A stretch of 64,000 nt of DNA from an uncultured Sinobacteraceae bacterium (GCA_903822975.1 CAIJRD010000011.1:186001-250000), one strand, 5' to 3'; shown: positions 1 to 9,196, numbered from the stretch's first letter. Notes: generated by a model from the letters alone, not told the origin. Program-made: numbers and translations.

Positions 1-168
1 ATCGACGGTCTCAAGAACGGCGCCAAGGAAGTCACCGTCACCGCCAAGAAGGCTGATGGAAAGACGGTCAGCTTCAAGGCCAAGGTGCGCATCGACACGC
101 CGAAGGAGTGGGCGTACTACGAGAACGGCGGCGTGCTGCACTACATGCTGCGCCAGCTCGCGGCTTAA
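1..168 (+). CDS. acnA: Aconitate hydratase, C-terminal fragment (5' end outside window)
   Basis: Only the last 55 codons are inside the window; the frame is open to base 1 and stops with TAA. The residues RIDTPKEWAYYENGG followed by a C-terminal LRQLA are the characteristic end of the AcnA/IRP1 type of aconitase (citrate to isocitrate, TCA cycle, cytoplasmic 4Fe-4S enzyme). The iron-sulfur ligands lie upstream, so their integrity cannot be judged. A strong intrinsic terminator follows 22 bases after the stop, so this is the end of its transcript. Confidence 0.9.
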   Translation: MDGLKNGAKEVTVTAKKADGKTVSFKAKVRIDTPKEWAYYENGGVLHYMLRQLAA

Positions 169-190
169 GTTTTCCGCAGATGTAACCGAA

Positions 191-221
191 CCCTCACCGC
201 GCAGGCGGTGAGGGTTTTTTT
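191..221 (+). terminator. Intrinsic terminator of acnA
   Basis: A perfect 10-bp stem (ccctcaccgc / gcggtgaggg) with a 4-base loop is followed by seven T residues. Confidence 0.93.
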
Positions 222-378
222 ATGTACGGCGGCCGGCTTTTGCCTTGCCCGCTTGATAAGGTTGCGCAGGTCGACCTTGGCTCTTCGCCCAGCGCACGCG
301 AGGATTGTTTTCACGGCGCCGCCACGAAGGTATGGCATGCTACCAATCCAATAAAAACACTCTGGAAGGAGAGTCACC

Positions 379-753
379 ATGATCGCTTACGTCACGCTCG
401 GCACCAACGACCTGGCCCGCGCCGCCAAGTTCTACGACGACTTGCTCGGCAGCATGGGCGTCAAGCGGCTGATGGACCTGCAACGCATGATCCTGTGGGG
501 CACCGGCATAGACAAGCCGATGCTGTCGGTCTGCACGCCCTACGACGGCGGCACCGCCACCCACGGCAACGGCACCATGGTTTCGGTGGCGGTGGAAAAC
601 AAAGCGCAGGTCGATGCTCTTTACAAAAAGGCGATCGAACTCGGCGGCACCTGCGAGGGCAAACCGGGTCCGCGTGGCCCGGGCGACGCGTTCTACATCG
701 GCTACTTTCGCGACCTCGACCAGAACAAGCTGAACTTCTTCTGCCCGGCCTGA
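379..753 (+). CDS. VOC (glyoxalase/bleomycin-resistance fold) family protein
   Basis: The 124-aa product has the VOC start pattern (YVTLGTNDLARAAKFYDDLLG, in two halves of a beta-alpha-beta-beta-beta module) and ends with a DLDQNK turn where metal-dependent members have D-P-D-G-N. The first metal-ligand position, usually His, is Tyr4. The Glu usually following the final turn is Asn. This suggests a member that does not bind metal in the glyoxalase way, as in many small uncharacterised VOC proteins. The start is preceded by a clear ggaaggag ribosome site. It is monocistronic, between two terminators. The substrate is unknown. Confidence 0.85.
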   Translation: MIAYVTLGTNDLARAAKFYDDLLGSMGVKRLMDLQRMILWGTGIDKPMLSVCTPYDGGTATHGNGTMVSVAVENKAQVDALYKKAIELGGTCEGKPGPRGPGDAFYIGYFRDLDQNKLNFFCPA

Positions 754-785
754 ACAGGCGTCGCTCGGGAATTGAAGCCTGCAAA

Positions 786-816
786 AGAAGGGACGCCTGA
801 GCGCCCCTTCTTTTTT
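786..816 (+). terminator. Intrinsic terminator of the VOC gene
   Basis: An 11-bp stem with one mismatch (agaagggacgc / gcgccccttct), loop ctga, is followed by six T. It also lies between convergent genes, and its A-rich left flank gives it some terminator character on the minus strand. Confidence 0.85.
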
Positions 817-839
817 AATCAAAGCGCAGCTTTATCCGG

Positions 840-1388
840 TCAATTGATCGCTTTGCTGAATGCCGGATCTTTGATGATTTCTTCGATGTTGACCTTGACG
901 GTTTCGTTGAGCGCACCAAAGACGTTGACGAACTTTGCCGTGTGGCGCTTCGTCGTTTTTTCGGCAGTGTAGACAGCGACCCCGTTGTTCTTCACGGTAT
1001 AGTCCACTATCAGAGTCCAGTCGACGCTATAGCCGAGATCATCGATCAGGAACTCCTTGATATCACCGGTCAACACGACATTTTCGCTATCGGTTTTAAC
1101 GCCGACAAAGCGAAGCTCCTTGAACACGGCGTCACGGAAAAAGTTGTCGATGTTCTGATCAACAATGACGCTGCCGATCGCTGTATTGCGAATCTGATTC
1201 GGCTCCACCTTCCCCGAAACCGCCGGCGTGTATACGAAGTTGGCAACTTTAACTGCCCCGGTCGCGCTCAGAACTGAGCTCGGTGCATAGTTTAGAGGGG
1301 CCGGTGCAGCGCAGCCGCCGAGCCAGAACAGCGACGCCGTGACGATAGCCGCCGGTATGCACCGCATGGGTGAATTGCGAATCGACAT
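840..1388 (-). CDS. Putative envelope lipoprotein, unrecognised family
   Basis: The product is 182 aa from the chosen ATG, which has an aagga site upstream; a longer in-frame start exists at 1478 but lacks a signal-like N-terminus. A signal peptide (IPAAIVTASLFWLGGC) ends in an LGGC lipobox, so the mature protein should start with lipidated Cys. The remainder (about 150 aa) alternates short beta-strand patterns and contains repeated V-D-x-x-V segments, but I do not recognise a named family. It sits upstream of no obvious partner. The neighbouring minus-strand gene is a separate envelope protein. The function is unknown. Confidence 0.7.
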   Translation of the reverse strand: MSIRNSPMRCIPAAIVTASLFWLGGCAAPAPLNYAPSSVLSATGAVKVANFVYTPAVSGKVEPNQIRNTAIGSVIVDQNIDNFFRDAVFKELRFVGVKTDSENVVLTGDIKEFLIDDLGYSVDWTLIVDYTVKNNGVAVYTAEKTTKRHTAKFVNVFGALNETVKVNIEEIIKDPAFSKAIN

Positions 1389-1502
1389 AGCAATATTCCT
1401 TGTTGATCGAAACGTTAAGGGGCACCAAATGAACAAGCTCTGCGCAATAGCCAACTGATGTATCGCGAATGAGTACATTCGCGATCCTTTCGCCGATGCG
1501 CG

Positions 1503-2066
1503 TTACCAGGCAAACCCCAAAGTGGCGCCCAGGTGCAAGCCACCTCCTTGGCCTTTGGTATCGAAAAGTCGGATGGGCAGATAGGTGTAGCGGCTGTCGA
1601 TACCCAGCGCGAGGTGACGCGCCAGAACTAAGGTATAGCCGCCGCCAATCCAGCCGCCAACTGCGTGATCCGAGTCTTGTACGGTTTGCAAACTGGCCTC
1701 TGCTTTTCCGAGCACAACGCCGCCGCCGACGTACGGACGACTGAAACGTCCCACCGCCCAGATCTTTTCGAGACCCAGCTGGATTTCGTGTGTGTAACCT
1801 TTGAATTCGCCGAAATCAGTCGAACCTTTGCCGTAACTTGAAAAATAAGCTGCAGCGAAACCCAACGGCCAGTTGGCAGGCTGGTATGCGATCTGTCCGC
1901 CGATATCCCATTGCTGGTCCGCGGGCGCCCAGTCGTCCTTCTTGAGCAACTTGCCGCCACCGAATACCGAGAAATTGCCGAGATCCGGTGTAGATGCGAG
2001 AGATGCTACGGACAACAGAGCACCTGATAGCACCACGAGCGCGTGGCGCAGGGTACGTCTTCTCAT
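1503..2066 (-). CDS. Predicted outer-membrane beta-barrel protein (OmpW/OmpA-barrel-like size)
   Basis: The product is 187 aa from an ATG preceded by cagggg. Residues 1-25 form a Sec signal peptide ending in SLAS. The mature part has alternating hydrophobic/polar strands rich in Gly and aromatic residues (GGQIAYQPANWPLGFAAAYF, GGWIGGGYTLVL) and ends in W, close to the C-terminal aromatic expected by the BAM complex. This pattern suggests a small barrel of about eight strands. No specific family is recognised. It is followed on the same strand by the lipoprotein gene 114 bases away, so the two may share a transcript. Confidence 0.65.
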   Translation of the reverse strand: MRRRTLRHALVVLSGALLSVASLASTPDLGNFSVFGGGKLLKKDDWAPADQQWDIGGQIAYQPANWPLGFAAAYFSSYGKGSTDFGEFKGYTHEIQLGLEKIWAVGRFSRPYVGGGVVLGKAEASLQTVQDSDHAVGGWIGGGYTLVLARHLALGIDSRYTYLPIRLFDTKGQGGGLHLGATLGFAW

Positions 2067-2277
2067 TTTTTGATTCCCCTGAGTGTTGTTGTCGATTCTA
2101 GTTATTGGTCGTTGGCGACCATTCCCTACCCCGGTGATGAGTGTGCGGCAAATCCGACTTCCCAGGAAGAGGATCAAGTCGATCAAAGAGACTTAGGGCA
2201 CACGATCGAAGTGTCCCACCCTTTCATACGCACCCCACCCGGCGCAGGGTTCCCGCTGCCGCGAAACACGCCATCGA

Positions 2278-3327
2278 TCAATTCGTCGCGATCGGCTCCG
2301 GCGTATCGCTGACGCCCAACTTCTTGTGCATCGACGTGCTGGTCGTCGTGTACTGCAACTGCACCTTCTCGTTCGGAAACAGCTGGTGCTTGATCGCGAA
2401 CGCAGCCAGCGCGCCTTCGTGGAAGCCCGACAGGATCAACTTCTTTTTGCCGGGGTAGTAGTTGATGTCGCCGACCGCGTAGATGCCTGGCGTCGAGGTC
2501 TGGAATTTCTCGGTGTCGACTTCGATCTGGTGCTTGTTGAGATTGAGGCCCCATTCGGCGATTGGCCCGAGCTTTGGCGACAGGCCGTAGAACGCCAATA
2601 CGTGGTCGACATTGATGACGTGCTTGGCCTGGTCGATGCCGGTGACGTGGAGCGACGTCAGGCGTCCGTCGGTTTCACCGAAGCCGAGCACGCTGCCGAG
2701 CAGCAGTTTGGCCTTGCCCGCCTTCACCGCTTCGGTAAAGCGGGCAACCGACGCGGGTGCTGCCTTGAATGCCGCCGAGCGATGAATCAAGGTCAGCTCG
2801 CTGGCCTTGTCGACCATCTGCAGCGCCCAGTCGAGCGCCGAATCGCCGCCGCCGCAGACCACGACCTTCTTGCCGTGATGCTGACTCGGATCGCGCACGC
2901 GATAGAACAACTGCTTGTCCTCGTACTGCTCGATACCGTTGAGTCGCAGCTGCACCGGCTGGAATGCACCGACACCGCCGGCGATGATCACCGCCTTGGT
3001 CAGGAACTCGCTACCGGTCGAAGTGACGATACGGAAGCGGCCATCGTCCTGCTTCTGCACTTCCTGCACTTGCTGGCCGAGATGGAAGGTCGGCGCGAAC
3101 GGCTTGATCTGCTCGAGCAGGTTCTGCACCAGTTGCAGCGCACCGACGATCGGATAGCCCGGAATGTCGTAGATCGGTTTGTCCGGATACAGCTCCGCGC
3201 ACTGGCCGCCGATGATCGGCAGCGCGTCGATCACGTGCGCGCGCAGATCGAGCAGACCCAGCTCGAACACCTGGAACAGGCCGCAGGGTCCGGCGCCAAC
3301 GATCACTACATCCGTTTCGATACTCAT
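2278..3327 (-). CDS. Ferredoxin/flavodoxin-NADP+ reductase, type 2 (thioredoxin-reductase-like)
   Basis: The 349-aa flavoprotein belongs to the family typified by Bacillus YumC. The FAD dinucleotide motif is at residues 9-14 (GAGPCG) and an NADPH-binding GGGDSA near residue 162. A C-terminal [14 protein letters not shown] motif is also present. The CxxC disulfide of true thioredoxin reductase is absent, which separates it from trxB at 27.3 kb. It transfers electrons between NADPH and ferredoxin or flavodoxin in the cytoplasm. The start is the ATG of [13 protein letters not shown]. It is divergent from an MFS gene and appears monocistronic. Confidence 0.92.
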   Translation of the reverse strand: MSIETDVVIVGAGPCGLFQVFELGLLDLRAHVIDALPIIGGQCAELYPDKPIYDIPGYPIVGALQLVQNLLEQIKPFAPTFHLGQQVQEVQKQDDGRFRIVTSTGSEFLTKAVIIAGGVGAFQPVQLRLNGIEQYEDKQLFYRVRDPSQHHGKKVVVCGGGDSALDWALQMVDKASELTLIHRSAAFKAAPASVARFTEAVKAGKAKLLLGSVLGFGETDGRLTSLHVTGIDQAKHVINVDHVLAFYGLSPKLGPIAEWGLNLNKHQIEVDTEKFQTSTPGIYAVGDINYYPGKKKLILSGFHEGALAAFAIKHQLFPNEKVQLQYTTTSTSMHKKLGVSDTPEPIATN

Positions 3328-3508
3328 TGCAGTTCGCGATGTCCTGGAGAATTCACTGCCGCAGTGTACGGCGATGCGACCGCCTGCTGACCATCTCCAT
3401 TCGGACTAGGCAGCACGCGAGGTGGCCGCGCTGCGCGCGCTGGCAGTGCGCGGTGCATTCGCTATGCTTGGCGACCCTCGATGGAATACTCCTTGCAGCT
3501 AGTCGCCC

Positions 3509-4687
3509 ATGACCACCGGTACCCGTAACCTGCTGCTGCCCGTCATCCTGATCGTCATCGTCGACGTGCTCGCGTTCACGATGATTCTGCCGCTGCTGCC
3601 GTTCTACGCCGAGCACTTCGGTGCAACGCCGCTCGAAGTCGGCATTCTCACGAGCACCTTCGCGCTGGCCTCGTTGATTGCCGGGCCGATACTGGGTCGC
3701 TGGTCGGACCGCTTCGGCCGGCGCCCGGTGCTGATGCTGTCGCAGGCCGGCACGCTGATCGGCCTGTTGATCGCGGCCTGGGCGCCGAGCCTGGCCTGGG
3801 TGTTCGTCGGCCGCATCGTTGCCGGACTCACCGCCGGCAATCTCGCGGTCGCACAGGCCACGATCGCGGACGTCACCGAGCCCGCCAAGCGTTCGCGTAA
3901 TTTCGGTTTGATCGGTGCGGCCTTCGGTCTCGGCTTCCTGATCGGTCCGGCGATTTCGGCGGGCCTGGTGCACTTCAATCTGGTGGCACCCCTGCTCGGG
4001 GCGGCGGCACTTACCGTTGTCAGCCTGATCTGCACGACGCTGATGATTCCGAGCAAGACGCGCGTCGACGGCGCGACGGACGAGCCTGCGCCGACGCGCA
4101 AGCAGGTGTTCGCGATCCCAGGGCTGAAGCTGCTGCTTGCGCAGTTTTTCGGCTACACGCTGTCGTTCTCAACCTTTACCGCCGGCCTCGCGCTGTTTTG
4201 CGAACGGCGCTACACCTGGAACGGCCGGCCCTTCCACGTCAGCGAAGTGGCCTGGGTGCTCGCGGCCGTTGGGCTCTGGGGCCTGGTGGTCCAAGGTGGA
4301 CTGATCCGTCCCTTGCTGAAACGTCTTGGCGAACGCCGCCTGATTGCGATCGGCTTCGCCTGCACTGCGCTCGGCTTTGCACTGCTGGCACCCACCAGCT
4401 TGCTGGGCCTTGGCGGGCTCGGCCTGTTCGCAGTGGCGGGATTGATTTCCGGTCTCGGCACGGGTGTTGTGCGTCCCAGCCTGATGGGTCTGATTTCACA
4501 GACGGCACCACCGAACGCCCAGGGTGTGGTGATCGGTTTCACGCAGTCGCTGCAGTCGGCCAGCATGGTGGTCGGCGGGCTGCTGTCGGGTGCGCTGATT
4601 CACGCCGATCTGCTCGGCGGCTATGCCTTGATCACCGCCGCACTCGCCGCCGGGGCGGGACTGCTCGCACTGCTCGGCAGCACCTGA
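3509..4687 (+). CDS. MFS transporter of the TetA/TCR (DHA1) type
   Basis: The 392-aa protein has about 12 predicted membrane segments. MFS motif A is in loop 2-3 (GRWSDRFGRRPVLMLS, about residues 60-75) and the drug:H+ antiporter motif C-like stretch is in TM5 (GLIGAAFGLGFLIGPAI). The N-terminus (VDVLAFTMILPLLPFYAEHFG) is typical of TetA-related proton antiporters in the inner membrane. Neither a tetR nor other resistance genes are adjacent, so a tetracycline role is not indicated; the substrate is unknown. The ribosome site before the ATG is weak. A cluster of 20-bp repeats begins at its stop codon. Confidence 0.85.
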   Translation: MTTGTRNLLLPVILIVIVDVLAFTMILPLLPFYAEHFGATPLEVGILTSTFALASLIAGPILGRWSDRFGRRPVLMLSQAGTLIGLLIAAWAPSLAWVFVGRIVAGLTAGNLAVAQATIADVTEPAKRSRNFGLIGAAFGLGFLIGPAISAGLVHFNLVAPLLGAAALTVVSLICTTLMIPSKTRVDGATDEPAPTRKQVFAIPGLKLLLAQFFGYTLSFSTFTAGLALFCERRYTWNGRPFHVSEVAWVLAAVGLWGLVVQGGLIRPLLKRLGERRLIAIGFACTALGFALLAPTSLLGLGGLGLFAVAGLISGLGTGVVRPSLMGLISQTAPPNAQGVVIGFTQSLQSASMVVGGLLSGALIHADLLGGYALITAALAAGAGLLALLGST

Positions 4688-4783
4688 GCGCAGCGGGCGG
4701 GACCCGAGCGTAGCGAACAGAACCTGAGCGCAGCGAGCAGAACCCGAGCCGCAGCCGAGCACAAACTGATCGCAGTGGGCAGA
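4683..4783 (+). repeat. Five imperfect 20-bp tandem repeats after the MFS gene
   Basis: Units starting at 4683, 4703 and 4723 read c-c-(t/c)-gagcg-(c/t)-agcg-(g/a)-(g/a)c-(g/a)-g-(g/a)a. Two more divergent units follow to about 4783. The first unit contains the MFS stop codon. The rest of the spacer to 4936 shows no gene. Confidence 0.8.
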
Positions 4784-4936
4784 ATGGCGCGAACCCGGTC
4801 GCGGGCTTCCTGGCAGCGCGAGCCTGCATTGCCGCAGCACTTCACTGCGGAGCTTCGCTGTGCTTGATTGCTGCTGCACCTGTCTGCTGCGTTCGCTCCC
4901 GCTGTCGCTCGCTCACTTCGATTCCGCCCTTCGCTG

Positions 4937-6178
4937 ATGGTGCTCAATTACGTCTGGTTGTCGATGTTCTTCCTGGCCGGCGCCTGCGGGCTGCTGCGCT
5001 GGCTCGACGGTGCGGACCCGAACGTCTTCGCGACCATGACCACCGCGCTGTTCGACTCTGCACAGTCGGCGGTGATGCTGCTGATCGGTCTCGCCGGCAG
5101 CCTGATGTTCTGGATGGGCATTCTCAAGATCGCCGAAAACGCAGGCGCCGTGCAGCGCGTCGCGCGGCTGATGGCGCCGCTGCTGCGCCGCGTGTTTCCA
5201 GGTCTGCCGATGGCGCATCCGGCTGCGGGCGCGATGGTGCTGAATTTCGCGGCGAATGCGCTCGGCATCGACAACGCAGCGACGCCGACCGGCCTCAAGG
5301 CGATGCGCGAACTGCAGACGCTGAATCCAAACCCGGAGATCGCCAGCAATCACCAAGTGATGTTCATGGTGCTGCACGCGGCGAGCCTGACGCTGTTTCC
5401 GGTCGGCATCATCGCGCTGCGCGCCGCGGCCGGTGCCGCACAGCCAGCCGATCTGTTTCTGCCGATTCTGTTCGCCAGCCTCGCCTCCGCACTCGGCGGC
5501 TTCATTTCGGTGGCGCTGGTGCAGCGCCTGCGTCTGGCTGATCCGGTGTTGCTGCTGATGCTGGTGGCAGCGATCGCGGTGCCGGGTGTTGCACTCTGGC
5601 AACTGTCGAAACTACCGGCGGCGCAGATGCAGACGCTGTCGACGCAGATTGCCGGCGTGTTGCTGTTCGCCGCGATTCTGTGGTTCTTGGCGCTCGCAGC
5701 GATCAAGCGCATCGATGCCTGGAGTGCGTTCATCGAAGGTGCGCGCGAAGGGCTGGCCAGCACCGTCCAGATCGCGCCCTATCTGGTTGGCATGCTGGTG
5801 GCGATCGGCGTGCTGCGCGCGTCCGGCGGACTCGATCTGATCGTCGGCGGCCTCTGGTCGCTGCTGTCCTGGACCGGCCTGCCCGCGCAGACCGCCGACG
5901 CACTGCCGACGATGCTGATGAAGCCCTTGTCCGGCAGCGGCGCACGCGGACTGATGGTGGAAACGATGCAGCGCTTCGGCGCCGATTCCTACGCCGGCCG
6001 CCTCGCCTGCCTGTTCCAGGGCGGCACCGATACGACCTTCTACGTGATCTCGCTTTACTCCGGCGCGGCCGGGCTCAAGCGCTTGCGCCACACGCTGACG
6101 TGCGCGCTGATCGCGGATCTTGCCGGCTTCGCCGCCGCGATCGCGCTGGCCGCCCTGCTGTTTCGCCCAACCGCCTAG
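4937..6178 (+). CDS. SpmA-SpmB fusion, nucleoside-recognition (Gate) domain membrane protein
   Basis: The product is 413 aa from ATG (MVLNYVWLSMF). The first half matches spore maturation protein SpmA (WMGILKIAENAG, then LNFAANALGIDNAATPTG) and the second half SpmB (ALPTMLMKPLSGSGARGLM, then GGTDTTFYVISLY). Both halves are Gate-domain membrane modules with several transmembrane segments each. In Bacillus they are separate genes for spore cortex dehydration. In non-sporulating proteobacteria the fused form is known but its transport role is unproven. An in-frame start exists at 4868, but its extra 23 residues do not look like the family N-terminus. It is convergent with phoD; no operon partner is visible. 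Confidence 0.85.
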   Translation: MVLNYVWLSMFFLAGACGLLRWLDGADPNVFATMTTALFDSAQSAVMLLIGLAGSLMFWMGILKIAENAGAVQRVARLMAPLLRRVFPGLPMAHPAAGAMVLNFAANALGIDNAATPTGLKAMRELQTLNPNPEIASNHQVMFMVLHAASLTLFPVGIIALRAAAGAAQPADLFLPILFASLASALGGFISVALVQRLRLADPVLLLMLVAAIAVPGVALWQLSKLPAAQMQTLSTQIAGVLLFAAILWFLALAAIKRIDAWSAFIEGAREGLASTVQIAPYLVGMLVAIGVLRASGGLDLIVGGLWSLLSWTGLPAQTADALPTMLMKPLSGSGARGLMVETMQRFGADSYAGRLACLFQGGTDTTFYVISLYSGAAGLKRLRHTLTCALIADLAGFAAAIALAALLFRPTA

Positions 6179-6193
6179 GCGACCCCGCCGGAC

Positions 6194-7903
6194 TCAGCCG
6201 GGTGCCGGCGCCGGCGGACTCGGCAGCGGGTCGCTCTGCGTGCTCGCGACCAGATGATTGGTCTGGTCGAGCACTTGCAGCGCGGTGCCGAACGCCTGGT
6301 TGGGGCTGCGCGCGGTGACGGTGTCGACGTACCACCATTCGCCGGAGACACGATCGCGCGTGACGTCCATCAGCATGTAGCCCTTCTGCGACAGGTCGAC
6401 GTATTTGAAATGCGGGTTGTTGGCCTTGACGACATCGACCAGCGGCACCAGCGCATCGATGCCGGGCGAGGTCACCGAGGTATCGACGAATTCGACCGCA
6501 AGCGAACCTTCGCCGCTGCTCTTGTTGTAACCACCGCGCGCGACCAGCGGATTGTTCGGGTCCGGCGTCAGATCCGCGCCCCACGACGTATGGATGTCAC
6601 CGGTCATGACGACGACGTTGTTGACCGCCGCATTGTTGGCATCGCCCTTGAGCACGTCGTAGATACGCTGGCGCGCGGGCGCATAGCCGTCCCACTGATC
6701 GTTGTTGAAATACTGGCTCAGGCCCAGCGCATTCGGCAGACCCAGCAGCTTGAGCTGCGCGAACATCACGCCCTGCCCGAGCATTTTCCATTTGGCGGTG
6801 GACGTGCGCAGCTTGCCGAACAGCCATTGTTCTTCGTCGCTGCCGAGCATCTGGCGCGACGCATCAGCGAAATCGCCGCTCTCGGTGAATGCACCGATGC
6901 CGGTGTTGCCGACCGGGATTTCGTTCGGTTTGACCTGCATGTCGCGCGCGCCGACGCGCTCTTCGAGCAGGAACAGGTCGACCAGATCGCCGAACGAAAA
7001 GCTGCGGTAATTGCGGATCGGATTGCCCGGACCAGTCGGCCGCACCGGCATCCATTCGTAGTAAGCCTGCAGCGCGCCGGCAACGCGCACATGCCAGTCG
7101 CCCTCGGTCGCCGGCTGATGATTCTCGGCGCCATCCTTGTAGGCGTTGTTGGCGAACTCGTGGTCGTCCCAGATCGCGATCATCGGATGCTGGCGGTGCA
7201 TCGCCTGCAGCTCCGGTTCGCGCTTGTATTGCGCGTGCCGCGTGCGGTAGTCGGTCAGCGTGATGCACTCGTTGGCCGGTTCGTAATTGCGCAGCTTGCC
7301 GTAGTCGCCATCGGCATATTCGTAGATGTAGTCGCCCAGATGCAGCACGAAATCGAGATCGCTGCGCTCGGCCACGCGCGCATAGGCGTTGAAATAGCCA
7401 TGCGCGAGACTGGCGCAAACGACCACGCCAAAGCGAAGTCGATCGAGGCTCCCAAGCGGCAGCGTGCGCGTGCGGCCGATCGGCGAATCGATGCCGAACG
7501 CGCTGAAGCGGTAGTAGTAGGTCGTCGCCGGCGCAAGCCCGGCGACATCGACCTTGACGGTGTAGTCGCGCGCCGCATTGGTGGTGGTGCTGCCGCTGAC
7601 AATCACGTTCTTTAACGCCGGATCGGTGGCGACCACGTAGTCGGCGGACACGTCGCCGCTGCCGTTTTGCGTCAGCCGCGTCCACAGCATCACGCCATCG
7701 CTCAGCGGATCACCGCTGGCGACACTGTGCTGAAACAGGGTTTCGGCGGTGACGCCATCGCCGGGTCCGCCACCACCACCGCCGCCGCATCCCGGCAGCA
7801 AGGGCAGAACGCCGAGCGAGGCCGAGGCGACGCCAGCGCGTTTGAGGAATTCGCGACGCGATACACCGATCCGCCGCGGCTTGCGGCTGCGTGAACGACC
7901 CAT
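6194..7903 (-). CDS. phoD: PhoD-like alkaline phosphatase/phosphodiesterase, Tat-exported lipoprotein
   Basis: The product is 569 aa from the ATG preceded by aggga. The N-terminus carries a twin-arginine signal (SRREFLKRAG) whose hydrophobic part ends LLPGC, directly followed by seven Gly. This looks like a Tat-dependent lipoprotein with a glycine linker. An N-terminal fibronectin-like PhoD domain (TTYYYRFSAFG) precedes the metallophosphoesterase core, with LGDYIYEYA, WDDHEFANN and a GDIHTSWGADL near the C-terminus. These motifs are Fe/Ca ligands in Bacillus PhoD. The enzyme hydrolyses phosphate esters outside the cytoplasm. No Pho-box search was possible. It is convergent with the SpmAB fusion. 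Confidence 0.9.
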   Translation of the reverse strand: MGRSRSRKPRRIGVSRREFLKRAGVASASLGVLPLLPGCGGGGGGGPGDGVTAETLFQHSVASGDPLSDGVMLWTRLTQNGSGDVSADYVVATDPALKNVIVSGSTTTNAARDYTVKVDVAGLAPATTYYYRFSAFGIDSPIGRTRTLPLGSLDRLRFGVVVCASLAHGYFNAYARVAERSDLDFVLHLGDYIYEYADGDYGKLRNYEPANECITLTDYRTRHAQYKREPELQAMHRQHPMIAIWDDHEFANNAYKDGAENHQPATEGDWHVRVAGALQAYYEWMPVRPTGPGNPIRNYRSFSFGDLVDLFLLEERVGARDMQVKPNEIPVGNTGIGAFTESGDFADASRQMLGSDEEQWLFGKLRTSTAKWKMLGQGVMFAQLKLLGLPNALGLSQYFNNDQWDGYAPARQRIYDVLKGDANNAAVNNVVVMTGDIHTSWGADLTPDPNNPLVARGGYNKSSGEGSLAVEFVDTSVTSPGIDALVPLVDVVKANNPHFKYVDLSQKGYMLMDVTRDRVSGEWWYVDTVTARSPNQAFGTALQVLDQTNHLVASTQSDPLPSPPAPAPG

Positions 7904-8361
7904 TTGGACTTCCCTATTTCTGAATGATTGGCGATGCCGCAGCACTTGCGTGCATCAATGATCGCGAGCGTATTGCAGGACTGTTACGGCGCGGTTAAAA
8001 CGCGCCGCACTTACCCACCCAGCCACGCGCCGAGCAGCCTGTTAACGCCCTCGCGCGAAGGCCAGGGCATCAACGGTATCGATCGCGCCCGCGCGGACGC
8101 GTCGGCTTCTGCACACAAAACCGCGCTGCGCGAATCTGAGCCGTGCAAAGCCGAGCCGCGCAAAGCCGAGCCGCGCATCCGTTCGGTGCCGAAACCGGCC
8201 GCGAATCAACCGGTGCCGTAGCACACGGCGATGCGGCAACTACGGCGGGTGCAGCTGGGTCGCGCGCGTTCGGCGATGCTCGCTGTCGAATTGGATCCTT
8301 TGAAAAGCGGCATGTCGCGCTGGCGGCCGATGCGCGAAATACTGACGCTCGGAACCGCGAC
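7904..8361. other. Gene-free spacer between phoD start and ppsR stop
   Basis: There is no convincing coding frame in about 460 bases; open frames here lack ribosome sites and family features. The only structure I see is the 15-bp tandem repeat at 8138-8176 (separate entry). The phoD promoter must lie at its left end, but no clear -35/-10 pair could be chosen. Confidence 0.6.
8138..8176 (+). repeat. 15-bp tandem repeat, 2.6 copies
   Basis: The unit gagccg(t/c)gcaaagcc occurs at 8138-8152 and 8153-8167, and a third partial copy at 8168-8176. Confidence 0.9.
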
Positions 8362-9183
8362 TTACCGCCGCAAGCCCTTTTCCTGGATCACCATGGCGGC
8401 GATTTCCTCGATCGACATCTTGGCCGAGTTCAGGAACGGGATGTTGTGGCGCCGGTACAACTGCTCGGCCTGGCGCAATTCGTAGCCACATTGCGCCAGC
8501 GAGGCGTACTTGGACCCGGGGCGGCGCTCGCCGCGGACTTCGGTGAGGCGCTCGGCGTCGGAGGTCAGGCCGAACAATTTTCCCTCGCAGCCTTTCAGCG
8601 GCTTGGGGATGCGCAGGACTTCGAGGTCATCCTCGGTGAGCGGAAAATTGGTCGCAAAGATTGCGTGCTGCAGCGCCAAATACAGCGTTGTCGGCGTCTT
8701 TCCGCAGCGTGAAGGCGCGATCAGGATGATGTCGGCGCGCGCGAGGTCGCGCGTGCTCTGGCCGTCGTCGTGCTCCATTGCGTAGTTCATCGCGGCAATG
8801 CGCGCGTCGTAGCGGCCGGCGTCGACCATGCCGTGCGCGCGGCCTTGCGCGTGCGTGGATTTCAAGCCCAGTTCCTGCTCGACCGGTGCGATGTAGGTAT
8901 CGAACAGATCCATGAACAGCGCCTTGGAACCGCGCAAGATGGCGCGGATCTCGTCCGATACCGTGGTGCTGAACACCAGCGGCCGCTCACCCCCCACCCC
9001 CACGTGATTGATATAGTCGACGGCGCTGCGTGCGCGCTCCGGCGTGTTGATGAACGGCAGAGTCGATTTCTTGAATTCGACGCCGACGAACTGGGTGAGC
9101 ACGGTCGCACCCAGCGTTTCGGCGGTAATGCCGGTGCCATCGGAGACAAAAAAAACGGTGCGCTGGGGAATCTGCGTGCTCAT
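8362..9183 (-). CDS. ppsR: PEP synthase regulatory kinase/pyrophosphorylase (DUF299)
   Basis: The 273-aa protein starts with the family signature FFVSDGTGITAETLG. It carries the P-loop-like APSRCGKTPT around residue 155 and the RPGSKYASLAQC block near the C-terminus. PpsR inactivates PEP synthase by ADP-dependent phosphorylation of a Thr and reactivates it by Pi-dependent dephosphorylation. The target gene ppsA is 0.4 kb away on the other strand. The start is ambiguous: a TTG at 9210 extends the frame by nine residues, but homologues begin close to the ATG chosen here. No strong ribosome site is seen. Confidence 0.95.
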   Translation of the reverse strand: MSTQIPQRTVFFVSDGTGITAETLGATVLTQFVGVEFKKSTLPFINTPERARSAVDYINHVGVGGERPLVFSTTVSDEIRAILRGSKALFMDLFDTYIAPVEQELGLKSTHAQGRAHGMVDAGRYDARIAAMNYAMEHDDGQSTRDLARADIILIAPSRCGKTPTTLYLALQHAIFATNFPLTEDDLEVLRIPKPLKGCEGKLFGLTSDAERLTEVRGERRPGSKYASLAQCGYELRQAEQLYRRHNIPFLNSAKMSIEEIAAMVIQEKGLRR

Positions 9184-9196
9184 TGCGTGACTAATG

